A DNA stretch of 52,951 nt from Chloroflexota bacterium (GCA_012797815.1 JAAZOK010000075.1:32484-85434), one strand, 5' to 3'. Counted from the stretch's first letter, positions 32,936 through 41,800 are shown. The notes: a model not told the origin generated them from the letters alone. Program-made: numbers and translations.

Positions 32936-33697
32936 TTATTTAGAGATTGGGTTTACATACGTCATGGCTTCTCCGCCATCAATATTTACCACCTGCCCGG
33001 TGATATGATCAGACAAGTCCGATGCCAGAAACAGCGCACCTTTCGCCTGATCAATAGGCAACGCCATCTTTCCCAGCGGAATGTAATGTCTTCCCAGATA
33101 ATCATCTGGATCTACCGGAGCAATTTGCGGAGTAATGGTTGGGCCGGGCGAAATTGCATTTACATTGATCCCATAACGTGCCAGCTCCAGAGCAGTACAT
33201 TTTGTAAGCCGAATCGCAGCCGCCTTAGAAGCGGCATAATGAGATTTTTCCGCCTGCACTATTTCTCCGGAGATGGATGCAATATTGATAATCTTCCCTT
33301 TGATTTTTTGCTTTATGTAATACTTTGCAACAACCTGTGAAAAGAAAAATAGACTCTTTACATTAACATCCATCATCAGTTCCCAGTCCTCAAAACTGAG
33401 ATGGTAAATATCTTTCCTGAAAAAAATCCCGGCATTATTGACCAGAATATCGATATGGTTATAGAAGGCATAGATCTCCCCAACCGCTTTCTCGATCTGG
33501 TCTACGTTTGTAACATCCACCTGATATACACTATGAGGACCGGATTTTTGATTTAAGATTTCCAGTACTTTTTTGATCCCCTCAAGATTTTTATCGCACA
33601 AAGCTACGGAAGCGCCCATTTCAGAAAATAATTCCGCGATAGCCTTTCCAATACCTTGTGCAGCGCCAGTAACTATTGCTACTTTGTTTTCAAGCAT
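32936..33697 (-). CDS. SDR-family polyol-phosphate dehydrogenase
   Basis: 253 residues, full SDR. TGAAQGIG binds NAD(P), NNAG is present (DILVNNAGIF), and the catalytic triad is Ser (ASISG), Tyr-Lys (HYAASK). ITGQVVNIDGGEAM is the usual end. In this operon it probably oxidises the phosphorylated polyol from the PTS to the ketose phosphate. The polyol (sorbitol, or a pentitol) cannot be read from sequence. Confidence 0.9.
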   Translation of the reverse strand: MLENKVAIVTGAAQGIGKAIAELFSEMGASVALCDKNLEGIKKVLEILNQKSGPHSVYQVDVTNVDQIEKAVGEIYAFYNHIDILVNNAGIFFRKDIYHLSFEDWELMMDVNVKSLFFFSQVVAKYYIKQKIKGKIINIASISGEIVQAEKSHYAASKAAAIRLTKCTALELARYGINVNAISPGPTITPQIAPVDPDDYLGRHYIPLGKMALPIDQAKGALFLASDLSDHITGQVVNIDGGEAMTYVNPISK

Positions 33698-33721
33698 TTC
33701 AAAGGACCTCTATTGTTAAAT

Positions 33722-34096
33722 TTAAACATCATGTACTGAGAACAGCTTAACTTTATTTCCGAGACAAATATCCGGGAATGGTTCTCTCTCAACTGAAATA
33801 TCTCCGGGAAGTTCTGTCTCTCTCAATCCATTATTCTTAAGAATCAAATGCCCCAGATCACCGAGGTTTTTATTTGCCACATCACCGACACCGGTTATGG
33901 TGAACTCTTTGTCGCATAGAACAATGTGATCACCTATATGGATATTTTCTTTTAGATCTGAATGTGTATGCAAAATAGAAAATTCGGCGAGCTCGTCAGG
34001 AGCGCCTTCTTGGAAGAATACCAATATTCCTTTTGACAAGAATTGATCCACCAATCTTCCAATACGGGTAATACACATCTCATATTTGACATGCAT
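33722..34096 (-). CDS. srlB: PTS glucitol/sorbitol-family EIIA (SrlB-like)
   Basis: 124 residues. The sequence FFQEGAPDELAEFSILHTHSD carries the phospho-acceptor histidine at about 43 as in E. coli SrlB. DKEFTITGVGDVANKNLGDLGHLILK and the late ELPGDISVE are also shared. The protein accepts phosphate from HPr and passes it to EIIB. EI and HPr are not in this window. Confidence 0.93.
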   Translation of the reverse strand: MHVKYEMCITRIGRLVDQFLSKGILVFFQEGAPDELAEFSILHTHSDLKENIHIGDHIVLCDKEFTITGVGDVANKNLGDLGHLILKNNGLRETELPGDISVEREPFPDICLGNKVKLFSVHDV

Positions 34097-34118
34097 GTTC
34101 TTTTCCTCAGAAGAGTAG

Positions 34119-34502
34119 TCAATCGATTAGTTGGATATCTTCTTCCTTAACCCCTGAGACAAAAATATCCTCTGTGATAAAATGCGCCAATGGTCCGGTT
34201 GGGTTGGTGGGATAGATATCTACTGTCGGGACTTTTTTCATCGGGTAAACGCCAATCCTCGCCGTTCCGCCACAATCTATAACAACGAGAGCCATCTTTT
34301 CAAATGGAACACCCTTCTTAAAGCCATCCACCGCTTCCGCACCGGTAAGATCCGCCACTCTTTGAGCCAACGGATGGATTCCTCCACCTGTCACGGAACA
34401 AATCACATTCTTATTTTCATCTGGCGCGATAATTAAAGGACCACCCCAACCTCTATTTCCTTTGGTAATTTTTACTTTCTTATATTTCGTAGACATATCC
34501 AT
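34119..34502 (-). CDS. PTS glucitol/sorbitol-family EIIB
   Basis: 127 residues, equal to the N-terminal third of E. coli SrlE. The phosphorylated cysteine is in VVIDCGGTARIGVYP (Cys77), preceded by RGWGGPLIIAPDENKN and followed by HFITEDIFVSGVKEEDI. In E. coli this domain is joined to a membrane part (EIIBC); here it is a separate gene. CGGAG precedes the ATG. Confidence 0.9.
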   Translation of the reverse strand: MDMSTKYKKVKITKGNRGWGGPLIIAPDENKNVICSVTGGGIHPLAQRVADLTGAEAVDGFKKGVPFEKMALVVIDCGGTARIGVYPMKKVPTVDIYPTNPTGPLAHFITEDIFVSGVKEEDIQLID

Positions 34503-34532
34503 ATACTCCGATATGATAGAATTTATTTGTAC

Positions 34533-34567
34533 GGGAGAACGTAATAACTTTGTTATTATGTTCTCCC
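34533..34567 (-). promoter_or_regulatory. Intercistronic hairpin in the polyol operon
   Basis: GGGAGAACGTAATAAC / GTTATTATGTTCTCCC, 16-bp stem (one G-T pair) with a TTT loop, between the EIIC2 and EIIB genes. No T tract follows on the minus strand, so it likely sets mRNA processing or relative expression rather than termination. Confidence 0.6.
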
Positions 34568-34592
34568 AGTCCGTTTAATATAGATATTTCAA

Positions 34593-35132
34593 CTAGAATT
34601 TCATCCCGAAGCTAGCAAAATAACCGATGATCACCGCAAGAGGTCCGGTAACCATACGAGAAAAAAGCATTGCTGGAACAGCTTTTTCTACCGTATCGGG
34701 TTCAGCTTCAGCCATCGCCATCGCAACCGGAATAAAATCGCAACCTGCCTGACCATTGATGGCATAAAGTGCCGGTAGTGCCATGGTCACAGGTACATTC
34801 CCCTGACCGATTTCAACACCCACCAGTGTTCCAATGATTTGAGCAATCACCGCACCAGGTCCCAAGACGGGGGACAGAAAAGGAAGAGTACAGATAAAGG
34901 ACATGAGTAATAATCCCGGTACAGTTGATGCAAGAGGGCTCAGGAAATTTGCAATCCATGTTCCAACGCCAGTTTTCAGGATAATACCGATGATCATGGA
35001 GATGAAAGCCATGAATGGTATTACGCTGCTGATGACCAAATTGATCGTATCGCGTCCAGCCTGGTAAAAAACTCCTACGACCTTCCCTACACCACGACCA
35101 ACATTTTCCAAAAATTTCGTTATTGATTTCAT
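34593..35132 (-). CDS. PTS glucitol/sorbitol-family EIIC2 membrane subunit
   Basis: 179 residues matching the C-terminal membrane part of SrlE. It begins NVGRGVGKVVGVFYQAGRDTI, then FMAFISMIIGIILKTGVG and late GQAGCDFIPVAMAMAEAEP. About four to five membrane segments. It is separated from its EIIB partner, unlike the fused E. coli protein. AGGAG precedes the ATG. Confidence 0.88.
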   Translation of the reverse strand: MKSITKFLENVGRGVGKVVGVFYQAGRDTINLVISSVIPFMAFISMIIGIILKTGVGTWIANFLSPLASTVPGLLLMSFICTLPFLSPVLGPGAVIAQIIGTLVGVEIGQGNVPVTMALPALYAINGQAGCDFIPVAMAMAEAEPDTVEKAVPAMLFSRMVTGPLAVIIGYFASFGMKF

Positions 35133-35148
35133 TGCATTTTTCTCCTGA

Positions 35149-35691
35149 CTAAGCTTTCTTATCCGATGTTTTTTTAGTCATTGCGAAGTAGATTCTTTCA
35201 GTCAATGTTCCTCGGATCAGGATGACCAGGAAACCGGATAAGAAATAACGCATGGCAAGATCAGAAATGTTAAGACCCAGCGTTGTAACCCCGGTAGCAA
35301 TCCCAGCCCACGTAAAAATTTCTCCGGCATTGATATGGGGGAAAATACCGATGGGGAATTGCATGGTGGTCAGCGCAGAGTCGATCCAGCCGATTTTGTA
35401 TTTTTCTGGTAAGAACCTTCCCATGGTATATGCCATCGGATTGGTAAGGAAGAAACAAGCCAAAAACGGTAAAACTGCGTAACGCAATGGGTAGTAAAGA
35501 ATCCCTTCCTTTCCGGATGCCTTGGCAATATTGTCGATCTTTTCAGGACCGATTAACCTGATGAGTGAATTTACAGCAGTCATTAAGACCACCATTGAAG
35601 GAATGATCCCGGTGATCAGTCCCACAAAGTTTTCGCCGCCTGCTTTGAATACACCACTAAATGCTTCTGCTAAGTTAGCTAAGAACTCCAT
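35149..35691 (-). CDS. srlA: PTS glucitol/sorbitol-family EIIC (SrlA-like)
   Basis: 180 residues, about four membrane segments. The motifs AEAFSGVFKAGGENFVGLITGI and LIRLIGPEKIDNIAKA are typical of SrlA, with NPMAYTMGRFLPEKYK. It forms the sugar channel with EIIC2. AAGGAG precedes the ATG. It lies just upstream of EIIC2. Confidence 0.9.
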   Translation of the reverse strand: MEFLANLAEAFSGVFKAGGENFVGLITGIIPSMVVLMTAVNSLIRLIGPEKIDNIAKASGKEGILYYPLRYAVLPFLACFFLTNPMAYTMGRFLPEKYKIGWIDSALTTMQFPIGIFPHINAGEIFTWAGIATGVTTLGLNISDLAMRYFLSGFLVILIRGTLTERIYFAMTKKTSDKKA

Positions 35692-35752
35692 TTCTTACTC
35701 CTTTTACATTTTTTTCTTAAAAATGAGAGTCGCTTTTATCTTTTTTTCCCGG

Positions 35753-36172
35753 CTATGCCACCTCCTCCTCTTCCATATTTACAGATAGTTCCTTGTTCTT
35801 GTTCACAAGGTAGTCTGCAGCGGATTTAAATGCATCCAGTATTTTTTTTGAAGTTCCTTTATCAGCCTTAAAATTCTCAATAAAATCTTGAAGACCAATT
35901 CCCTTTAAGGTATCAAAGGGTTTTAATTTAGCAAACACCGTCCAACCCGACAGCACTTCCGCATTGATGATTGTGTCGTATTGATCAACCACTAAGAACC
36001 CATAGACTTTTCGTTTATATATATTCCCGGAAGTTCCGATTCCAACGCGTCCAAAACCGCGCAATTCATTGATTCTTCTGAATACCTTCTTTAGCTGGAG
36101 GATCGATAAGATAGATTGCAGTCCCCAACCCAAGAAAAGCATTACGATCAGGACAATGGCAGTTTTATTCAT
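35753..36172 (-). CDS. gutM: GutM-like glucitol operon activator
   Basis: 139 residues. An N-terminal membrane segment (AIVLIVMLFLGWGLQSIL) is followed by RINELRGFGRVGIGTSGN, matching GutM family proteins. In E. coli GutM activates the glucitol operon, but its N-terminal membrane anchor makes the mechanism unclear. ATG 36172 lies one base after the transketolase stop; a TTG at 36181 is less likely. Confidence 0.82.
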   Translation of the reverse strand: MNKTAIVLIVMLFLGWGLQSILSILQLKKVFRRINELRGFGRVGIGTSGNIYKRKVYGFLVVDQYDTIINAEVLSGWTVFAKLKPFDTLKGIGLQDFIENFKADKGTSKKILDAFKSAADYLVNKNKELSVNMEEEEVA

Positions 36173-36173
36173 C

Positions 36174-36992
36174 TCAATCAACTCTTGATAGCTCCTGAAT
36201 AGCGGCTACGGCTTCCTCAACAGAAGGGGCTTTTGCGTGATACGCTTGGTTCCCTTCCATAAAGGACACCCCTTTCCCTTTTACCGTATGGGCGATGAGC
36301 ATTTTTGGCTTTCCGGTTTTTCGTTGGGCATCATCAATGGCTGTGATCAATTCGCTGACGCTGTTCCCATCCATATTCCAAACATCCCACCCGAATGCTT
36401 TCCATTTGTCCGTAACGGGCTCGAGCTTGAAGACTTCTTCCGTTTTCCCCTCATATTGATGTAAATTCCTGTCCAAAAAGACATACAGGTTATCCAACTT
36501 GAATTGGGCGGCAAAAAGAGCTGCTTCCCAAATTTGTCCCTCATCCGATTCGCCATCACCGATCAGGCAATACACATTGGAAACTGCTTTTTTTATTTTT
36601 GCAGCTAATGCCATTCCACATGCGATCGAAAGACCCACCCCTAACGAACCACTTGTGCAATCGATGCCCGGGGTTTTGACCGAAGGATGACCCTGTAAAT
36701 TTCCGTTGATTTTTCTGAAACCTGTGATCTGCTCTTTTTCTATGAAATTATGCAGGATCAACATCGCATACAGGGCAGGTGCGGCATGCCCTTTCGAAAG
36801 AACGAACCTGTCGCGGGTGAGCCAATGGGGGTCATGCGGGTCTACTCGCAGGTATTTGGAATACAATGTCGCCATAATATCGATGACCGATAGAGAGGGT
36901 CCGGGGTGACCACTATTTGCCTTGGCAGTCATCTCAACAATCAATTTACGTCCCTCGCGGGCTTTGTTTTCAATTTCCTTAATTTCATCCAT
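36174..36992 (-). CDS. Transketolase N-terminal subunit
   Basis: About 272 residues. Thiamine pyrophosphate region GDGESDEGQIWEAALFAAQF is present, with SKGHAAPALYAML and GSLGVGLSIACGMAL. Split transketolases (separate N and C chains) are common in anaerobes. It probably moves two-carbon units in the pentose phosphate pathway with its partner just upstream. ATG 36992 starts eight bases after the partner's stop (37000); the longer ATG at 37043 would overlap it. Confidence 0.92.
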   Translation of the reverse strand: MDEIKEIENKAREGRKLIVEMTAKANSGHPGPSLSVIDIMATLYSKYLRVDPHDPHWLTRDRFVLSKGHAAPALYAMLILHNFIEKEQITGFRKINGNLQGHPSVKTPGIDCTSGSLGVGLSIACGMALAAKIKKAVSNVYCLIGDGESDEGQIWEAALFAAQFKLDNLYVFLDRNLHQYEGKTEEVFKLEPVTDKWKAFGWDVWNMDGNSVSELITAIDDAQRKTGKPKMLIAHTVKGKGVSFMEGNQAYHAKAPSVEEAVAAIQELSRVD

Positions 36993-36999
36993 GTTCAAT

Positions 37000-37950
37000 T
37001 CACTTTTCCTCGAAATATGCTGTGATTTCTTCAATGATCGCATCGGCGGTCAATCCGTATTTTTTCCGTAGATCAACGCTGCTTCCCGATTCGGCAAATT
37101 GATCCTTGATAGCAATAGACTTCACTAGCGCGTTGCTCTTAATCCCCGCAACAACCTCCGAGACGGCAGAAAACAGCCCGCCGATAGAATTGTGATCTTC
37201 AACCGTCACCATCAATTCGGTTTCAAGTGCCGCGCTTTTGATCAAATCCACATCGATTGGTTTCAGAGATCGCATATTGATTACACGCGCGGATATCCCT
37301 TGCTCCTTTAGTTGCTCCGCCGCAATAATTGCCTGCTCAACCATGGACCCAATTGCCATGATTGTCACCTGACTGCCAGGAACAATTACTTCGCTTTTTC
37401 CATATTCAAATGCTTTCAGGGGATGATCAAGATCCGAAGAAGGCGCACGCTCAAGGCGAATGTAAACCGGCCCTTTATGCTTGAGCGCTAATTCCACTGC
37501 ACTTTCGACTTCCGAACTATCTGAAGGCGTTAAAACCAGCATGTTCGGAACTGCTCTGAAAAAAGCGAGGTCGACAATCGATTGATGAGTTGGTCCATCC
37601 GGACCGACATTGATCCCTCCATGAGTGCCAATTATTTTTACATTCAGATTGGGATATGCGATCCCGTTGATAATCGGATCACTTGCCTTTCCGAAGGCAA
37701 AAGCCGCGTAGAGTGCGACAACCGGGATGTAATGGAAACTGGTCAACCCTGCAGCAACACCAAAAGCATTCTGCTCTGCTATGCCACAGCTTATATATCG
37801 CTCGGGAAATTTCTCTTTAAAATCAATAGCATGGGTGGAAATACCCACATCCGGTGAGATAACGATCAATTCGGGGAAGAGACTCCCGTATTTTACAAGA
37901 GCTCTTCCAAGTGCTTTGCGCGGTTCATCAACATTGTTCAAAATAATCAT
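37000..37950 (-). CDS. Transketolase C-terminal subunit
   Basis: 316 residues. The pyrimidine-binding domain has the catalytic Glu in CGIAEQNAFGVAAGL, and THGGINVGPDGPTHQSIVDLAF contains conserved transketolase residues. The C-terminal domain has VTVEDHNSIGGLFSAV. First gene of the polyol operon after its regulator. An AGGA site precedes the ATG. Together with the N-subunit it would feed pentulose or hexulose phosphates into central metabolism. Confidence 0.92.
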   Translation of the reverse strand: MIILNNVDEPRKALGRALVKYGSLFPELIVISPDVGISTHAIDFKEKFPERYISCGIAEQNAFGVAAGLTSFHYIPVVALYAAFAFGKASDPIINGIAYPNLNVKIIGTHGGINVGPDGPTHQSIVDLAFFRAVPNMLVLTPSDSSEVESAVELALKHKGPVYIRLERAPSSDLDHPLKAFEYGKSEVIVPGSQVTIMAIGSMVEQAIIAAEQLKEQGISARVINMRSLKPIDVDLIKSAALETELMVTVEDHNSIGGLFSAVSEVVAGIKSNALVKSIAIKDQFAESGSSVDLRKKYGLTADAIIEEITAYFEEK

Positions 37951-37983
37951 GGGATCCTACTTCGAAAGATTTGTGTATTTCTA

Positions 37984-38721
37984 TTACTTTGGTTTGATTT
38001 CGGTGCCAACGGCAAATCGAAAGCGGTCGCTTCGATATAAAGCTTTGGCAAAACGTTGAGGATTTAATTTCTCATCATAGGAAATACCCGAGATGAGCAA
38101 CAACGGTGTGCCTTCCGGGACTTCTAATAGCCTGGATTCCTCTGTGCTACAAATTACCGCTTCGGCATAGTCAACTGAATTGATTATTCTCAATCCCAAC
38201 ATATCTTCCATCAATTCAGACATCGGGTTCGATTCAAGATCGGTTTCAATGATTCGTTCGAATCTTTTCGCCGGAAGATAGGTCATGTCAATTGAAACCG
38301 GTTCGTCATTCGCAAAACGTAACCGCTTGATGAACACTACCGGTTGTTCTATTTCAATTTCGAGAGCATTGGCAATTTTTGTGGATGCTTTTTCAATTTT
38401 TCTGTCAAGAATATGGGTGTGTACTTTGTACCCCAGGTTGTTCATATTTTTTGAGAAACTAAACAAAGTCGAGGGTGAAAAAGAGACTTTGGAATCAGTG
38501 ACGAAGGTGCCCTTCCCTGCCATGCGTATGACCAGCCCCTCATTCACAAGGACATCGATGGCTTTTCTGGCCGTCATCCGGCTGATGCCGTACATCCTGG
38601 TAATCTCAAGTTCGGATGGCAAAGAGTCATCAGGCAGCAGTTTTCCTTCATTAATTTGCGCCCGAAAGAAATCTGCAATTTGTTTATAGATCGGTTGAGA
38701 GGAGTTGATATTCATTTCCAT
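37984..38721 (-). CDS. GntR-family (HutC/UTRA type) regulator
   Basis: 245 residues. The N-terminal winged helix (about 1-75) contains PIYKQIADFFRAQINEGKLLPDDSLPSE and RMTARKAIDVLVNEGLVIR. A UTRA ligand domain follows (about 90-240), expected to bind a sugar phosphate. It is the first gene of the polyol operon. A palindromic operator lies just upstream, so it most likely represses the operon until induced. Confidence 0.92.
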   Translation of the reverse strand: MEMNINSSQPIYKQIADFFRAQINEGKLLPDDSLPSELEITRMYGISRMTARKAIDVLVNEGLVIRMAGKGTFVTDSKVSFSPSTLFSFSKNMNNLGYKVHTHILDRKIEKASTKIANALEIEIEQPVVFIKRLRFANDEPVSIDMTYLPAKRFERIIETDLESNPMSELMEDMLGLRIINSVDYAEAVICSTEESRLLEVPEGTPLLLISGISYDEKLNPQRFAKALYRSDRFRFAVGTEIKPK

Positions 38722-38730
38722 AGGTTTGTT

Positions 38731-38758
38731 GTATATACTTGTATATATAAGTATATAC
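38731..38758. promoter_or_regulatory. Candidate operator of the GntR regulator
   Basis: GTATATACTT-GTATATAT-AAGTATATAC, perfect ten-base arms, starting ten bases before the regulator's start codon. The position and symmetry fit autoregulation. Confidence 0.7.
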
Positions 38759-38795
38759 TAGTTCAGGAAAGCTGTTTTGTCAAGAGCTTTTATAC

Positions 38796-38831
38796 AAAAA
38801 CAGAGGTCGAATTTCGCCAACCTCTGTTTTT
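38796..38831 (-). terminator. Terminator downstream of the ABC transporter operon
   Basis: AAAAACAGAGGT / ACCTCTGTTTTT, 12-bp stem with a 12-nt loop and T run on both sides. It is upstream of the GntR gene and 250 bases beyond the ATPase gene, probably ending that operon. Confidence 0.75.
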
Positions 38832-39078
38832 ATATAAGTTTCCGACAAGGAACTGCAACAATTTGATGGAATGCTCGAATGTGAAAAGCGGTACGCAGAA
38901 GCGCTTTTACTATTCCGGCCTGCCGTTCACCTTTCCATCCCGCTTCGGCGGTATTCGGAAATAGAACGGGTGAGAGCCCTGTGCCCGACAAACGTACCCG
39001 CGATTTGGGTGAATCCGCCATCGCTGCATTGGGTGAACGCGCCCCACCACACGGGCAAAGGGAGCAACAAATATGACG
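38832..39078. other. 247-bp gene-free segment with hairpins, unexplained
   Basis: Part of the 357-bp gap 38722-39078. No coding frame with a ribosome site is convincing. It contains a CCGC-TTCG-GCGG tetraloop hairpin (38940-38951), the AAAAGCG / CGCTTTT pair (38884-38908) and TTGGGTGAA twice, 24 bp apart (39005, 39029). Base content is more GC-rich than its surroundings. A structured RNA or a decayed element is possible. Confidence 0.4.
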
Positions 39079-40596
39079 TTATTGTTCGATCGAATTGCCC
39101 TTCCGTTGCACGATATGCAGTAAGAATTCTTCCGTCACGTTCTTCACGTCTTTCAGTTCTTCGATAATTTCTCCCTGACGGAGGATGAGAATGCGATCGC
39201 ACAGTTCCAGCAGCTCTTCCATTTCTGATGACACCAAAATGACGCCGTTTCCCCGTTCTGCCACCATACGAATGATATTGGCAATTTCTTTTTTCGTGCC
39301 GATATCCACTCCCACCGTTGGATCGTCAAGCAACATGACCGTCGGTTCCACCGCCAGGCATTTGGCAAAGACCGCTTTTTGCTGGTTTCCTCCCGACAGG
39401 TGTTCCATCAACTGGTCGATACTGGTGGCTTTGATGTGCAGATCTTCACTGAAAGAACCAGCCATCTTTCTGCCCTTCCTGTCATTGATCAACAGGGCAG
39501 TTGTTATCCTCTTCCAGACCGGCAACAGGATGTTCATGTATAAAGATTGCCCTAAAATCACACCGTTGTTCCTGCGGTCTTCGGGAACGTAGATGATCCC
39601 ATTCTTGATCGCGTCGGAGGGATTCCTGATCGAAACCGTCTTTCCGCGCATTTTGAAGCGACCACTGTCAGGTTTTAAAATGCCGTAGATGCTTTTCAGG
39701 ATCTCTGACCTGCCGCTGCCCATCACGCCGGCAATCCCAACGATCTCCCCCTGGAATAATTTCAGATCGATATTTCTATATTTGCTCCCCAAACCAAGCC
39801 TGTCTATTTCGAGGAGAGGATTCTCCAGATCGATGGCTTTCTTATGGCGTTCCTTTTCTGCCAGCTTTTTCCCCACCATTTCGGCGATGACCTGCTCTAT
39901 GGTAAGGGTACTGGTTATATCCGATAAGACGATTTTCCCATCACGCAGCACGGTGATGCGGTCACAGATATCCATGACCTCGTTTAGATGGTGGGAAACA
40001 AAGATGATGGAAATCCCTTCTTTCTTCAACTTCCGGATGATGGTAAACAGCGATTCGATCTCGTTACTGGTCAATGAAGCAGTCGGTTCATCCATAATGA
40101 GGATGGAAGCATTCCGGCTTAAAGCCTTGGCAATCTCTACGATTTGCTGTTCACCGACGGGCAAATTCTCAACCAGCGCATGCGGGTCGATAATGACTTC
40201 CAGTTCATCGAAAATTTGTGCCGCCCTCTTATTCGCAACGGCATCATCGGTCAATAAACCATTCCGCGGTTCATGCGAGAGAAATATATTCTGCGCGACC
40301 GTCATGGATGGGATCAGGCTGAATTCTTGAAATACCATGCCGATGCTGTACTGGCTGGCTGCCTTTGGAGAATCATAGTCAGCCCGTTTCCCGCGCACGT
40401 AGATTTCTCCCTTATCCTTTGTGTAAACACCGTTGATGATCTTCATCAGGGTCGATTTGCCTGCCCCATTTTGACCTACCAACCCGTGGACTTCACCCGG
40501 CTTGATATTGAAATTGACATCATGCAGCACTTCATTATCGTTGAAAGACTTGGTCGCATGAAAGACTTCCAGTGAATATACCGTGTCACTTTCCAA
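39079..40596 (-). CDS. Ribose-type sugar ABC transporter ATPase (two domains)
   Basis: About 505 residues with two nucleotide-binding domains. The first has GQNGAGKSTLMK and LPVGEQQIVEIAKALS. The second has the weaker GVMGSGRSEIL loop and LSGGNQQKAVFAKCLA with LLDDPTVGVD, as in RbsA/MglA. I chose the TTG at 40596: GAGGAGG lies six bases before it, inside the end of the preceding gene, whose stop it overlaps. ATG starts at 40632 and 40695 would overlap further. It powers uptake with the permease and binding protein of the same operon. Confidence 0.9.
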   Translation of the reverse strand: MESDTVYSLEVFHATKSFNDNEVLHDVNFNIKPGEVHGLVGQNGAGKSTLMKIINGVYTKDKGEIYVRGKRADYDSPKAASQYSIGMVFQEFSLIPSMTVAQNIFLSHEPRNGLLTDDAVANKRAAQIFDELEVIIDPHALVENLPVGEQQIVEIAKALSRNASILIMDEPTASLTSNEIESLFTIIRKLKKEGISIIFVSHHLNEVMDICDRITVLRDGKIVLSDITSTLTIEQVIAEMVGKKLAEKERHKKAIDLENPLLEIDRLGLGSKYRNIDLKLFQGEIVGIAGVMGSGRSEILKSIYGILKPDSGRFKMRGKTVSIRNPSDAIKNGIIYVPEDRRNNGVILGQSLYMNILLPVWKRITTALLINDRKGRKMAGSFSEDLHIKATSIDQLMEHLSGGNQQKAVFAKCLAVEPTVMLLDDPTVGVDIGTKKEIANIIRMVAERGNGVILVSSEMEELLELCDRILILRQGEIIEELKDVKNVTEEFLLHIVQRKGNSIEQ

Positions 40597-41800
40597 AGGA
40601 ACCCTCCTCAAACCAGTCTGCTCTTCTTCCATCGCTTGTAAAAACCCCCTCGACCTCCGGTCGATCGGTCGAAATGCCTGAAATGGCGCTGACATAGGCT
40701 CTGGTCACGAACACCTGCGGTCGAAAACCGAATACTACCGTATCGCCGATATGGACTGCATTGCTTTTCTGCTCTTCGACGATGCCATAGTAGTCGATGG
40801 CATTGGCAGGCGGGAGCGTGACCGACAGCTTTTGTTCAAGCGCCTGTTGTGCACCGGACCCGACCAGCGCCTTGACAGCATAATCCGGGAAGACGGGGTC
40901 GATATATAACCCTCCGCCAAAACAGTAGGGATGCCCCGCATGGATGTGAGAGATCTCCGTCACATACAGAAACGCGGGAGTTTCAGCCAGATTTTGGAGC
41001 GCATGCGGCGGGGTTGTGCCCGTCAGCCCGTGACCGGGCTCCACCTGGGTTGCTCCGGCAGAAGCCAGCAGATCCATCACAAGATGCGAGGTAGTCCCGG
41101 GCATGTTCACTTCCATATTGGTCCGTCCCGCCTTCTGTAATTTCGCGAGGGCGGTTTCGAGCGTTTTCAGATTATGGGTCGCTTCTACCTGTTGTTCCTC
41201 CTGGTTGAACAGTAAAGCCGGGAAAGTGGTGATTCCGGCGAAATATACATTGGGAAGAGCGTCAAGCATATCCGCAACTTCAAGGATATTTTTCGCGGGA
41301 AAACCGCCTTCATGCCCCATATAGAAAATATCGCCCTCGTCGAAGATCCGTGCCATCAATGCCAGTTTCACATCCTGCTTTTCTGCTGCTTTTGATATTT
41401 CTATGGCTTTTTCTTTACTGAAAACGGTCCAATAGGCTGGCTTCATGGAAACAGCGCTGTCGATTTCTGCCCTGGGGGTTTGCACAAGGTGACCCAGATG
41501 CCCGATATGCAGACCCTGATCGTGGATCTGGTAAGCACCACTCATGTCAACCGCCACAAATGCGTCCAGCCCTGCCTTTGCCAGGATTTTGTTCGCCGCC
41601 GGGTTTCGCCCGATTTGTTTGGTCATCGGGAATACTTTCATGCCCAGCCGTTTCCCATCCTCTGCCAGAATAGCGGCGTTTTTCCCGATCGCGTCCAGGT
41701 CAAGCACATAAGAATTGGCGGGGATCTTTCCATCCTGTTGGAAATCAACCACACATTTGATGAAGTCGGGATTTCTTTCGATAAGTTTATTCAGAAACAT
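40586..41800 (-). CDS. YhfX-family PLP-dependent enzyme (alanine racemase-like fold)
   Basis: 404 residues. The N-terminal alanine-racemase-type barrel has PLP lysine 61 in KVFPMTKQIGRNP. FLNKLIERNPDFIKCVVDFQQ and GKIPANSYVLDLDAIGKNA closely recall E. coli YhfX. The C-terminal part has THAGHPYCFGGGLY-type sequence (SHIHAGHPYCFGGGLYIDP). The reaction is unknown; YhfX is not a proven racemase. It sits between the permease and ATPase genes of a sugar transporter operon, so it may act on the imported compound. Confidence 0.85.
   Translation of the reverse strand: MFLNKLIERNPDFIKCVVDFQQDGKIPANSYVLDLDAIGKNAAILAEDGKRLGMKVFPMTKQIGRNPAANKILAKAGLDAFVAVDMSGAYQIHDQGLHIGHLGHLVQTPRAEIDSAVSMKPAYWTVFSKEKAIEISKAAEKQDVKLALMARIFDEGDIFYMGHEGGFPAKNILEVADMLDALPNVYFAGITTFPALLFNQEEQQVEATHNLKTLETALAKLQKAGRTNMEVNMPGTTSHLVMDLLASAGATQVEPGHGLTGTTPPHALQNLAETPAFLYVTEISHIHAGHPYCFGGGLYIDPVFPDYAVKALVGSGAQQALEQKLSVTLPPANAIDYYGIVEEQKSNAVHIGDTVVFGFRPQVFVTRAYVSAISGISTDRPEVEGVFTSDGRRADWFEEGSFGK

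Noticed and set aside
38830-39202. Small minus-strand frames in the 38.8-39.2 kb gap
   Set aside because: No ribosome sites, arginine/serine-rich random-looking composition, and partial overlap with the ATPase gene.
40596-40695. ATG starts of the sugar ABC ATPase at 40632 and 40695
   Set aside because: They lie well inside the preceding gene, lack ribosome sites and give N-termini unlike the family; the TTG at 40596 has GAGGAGG at proper spacing.
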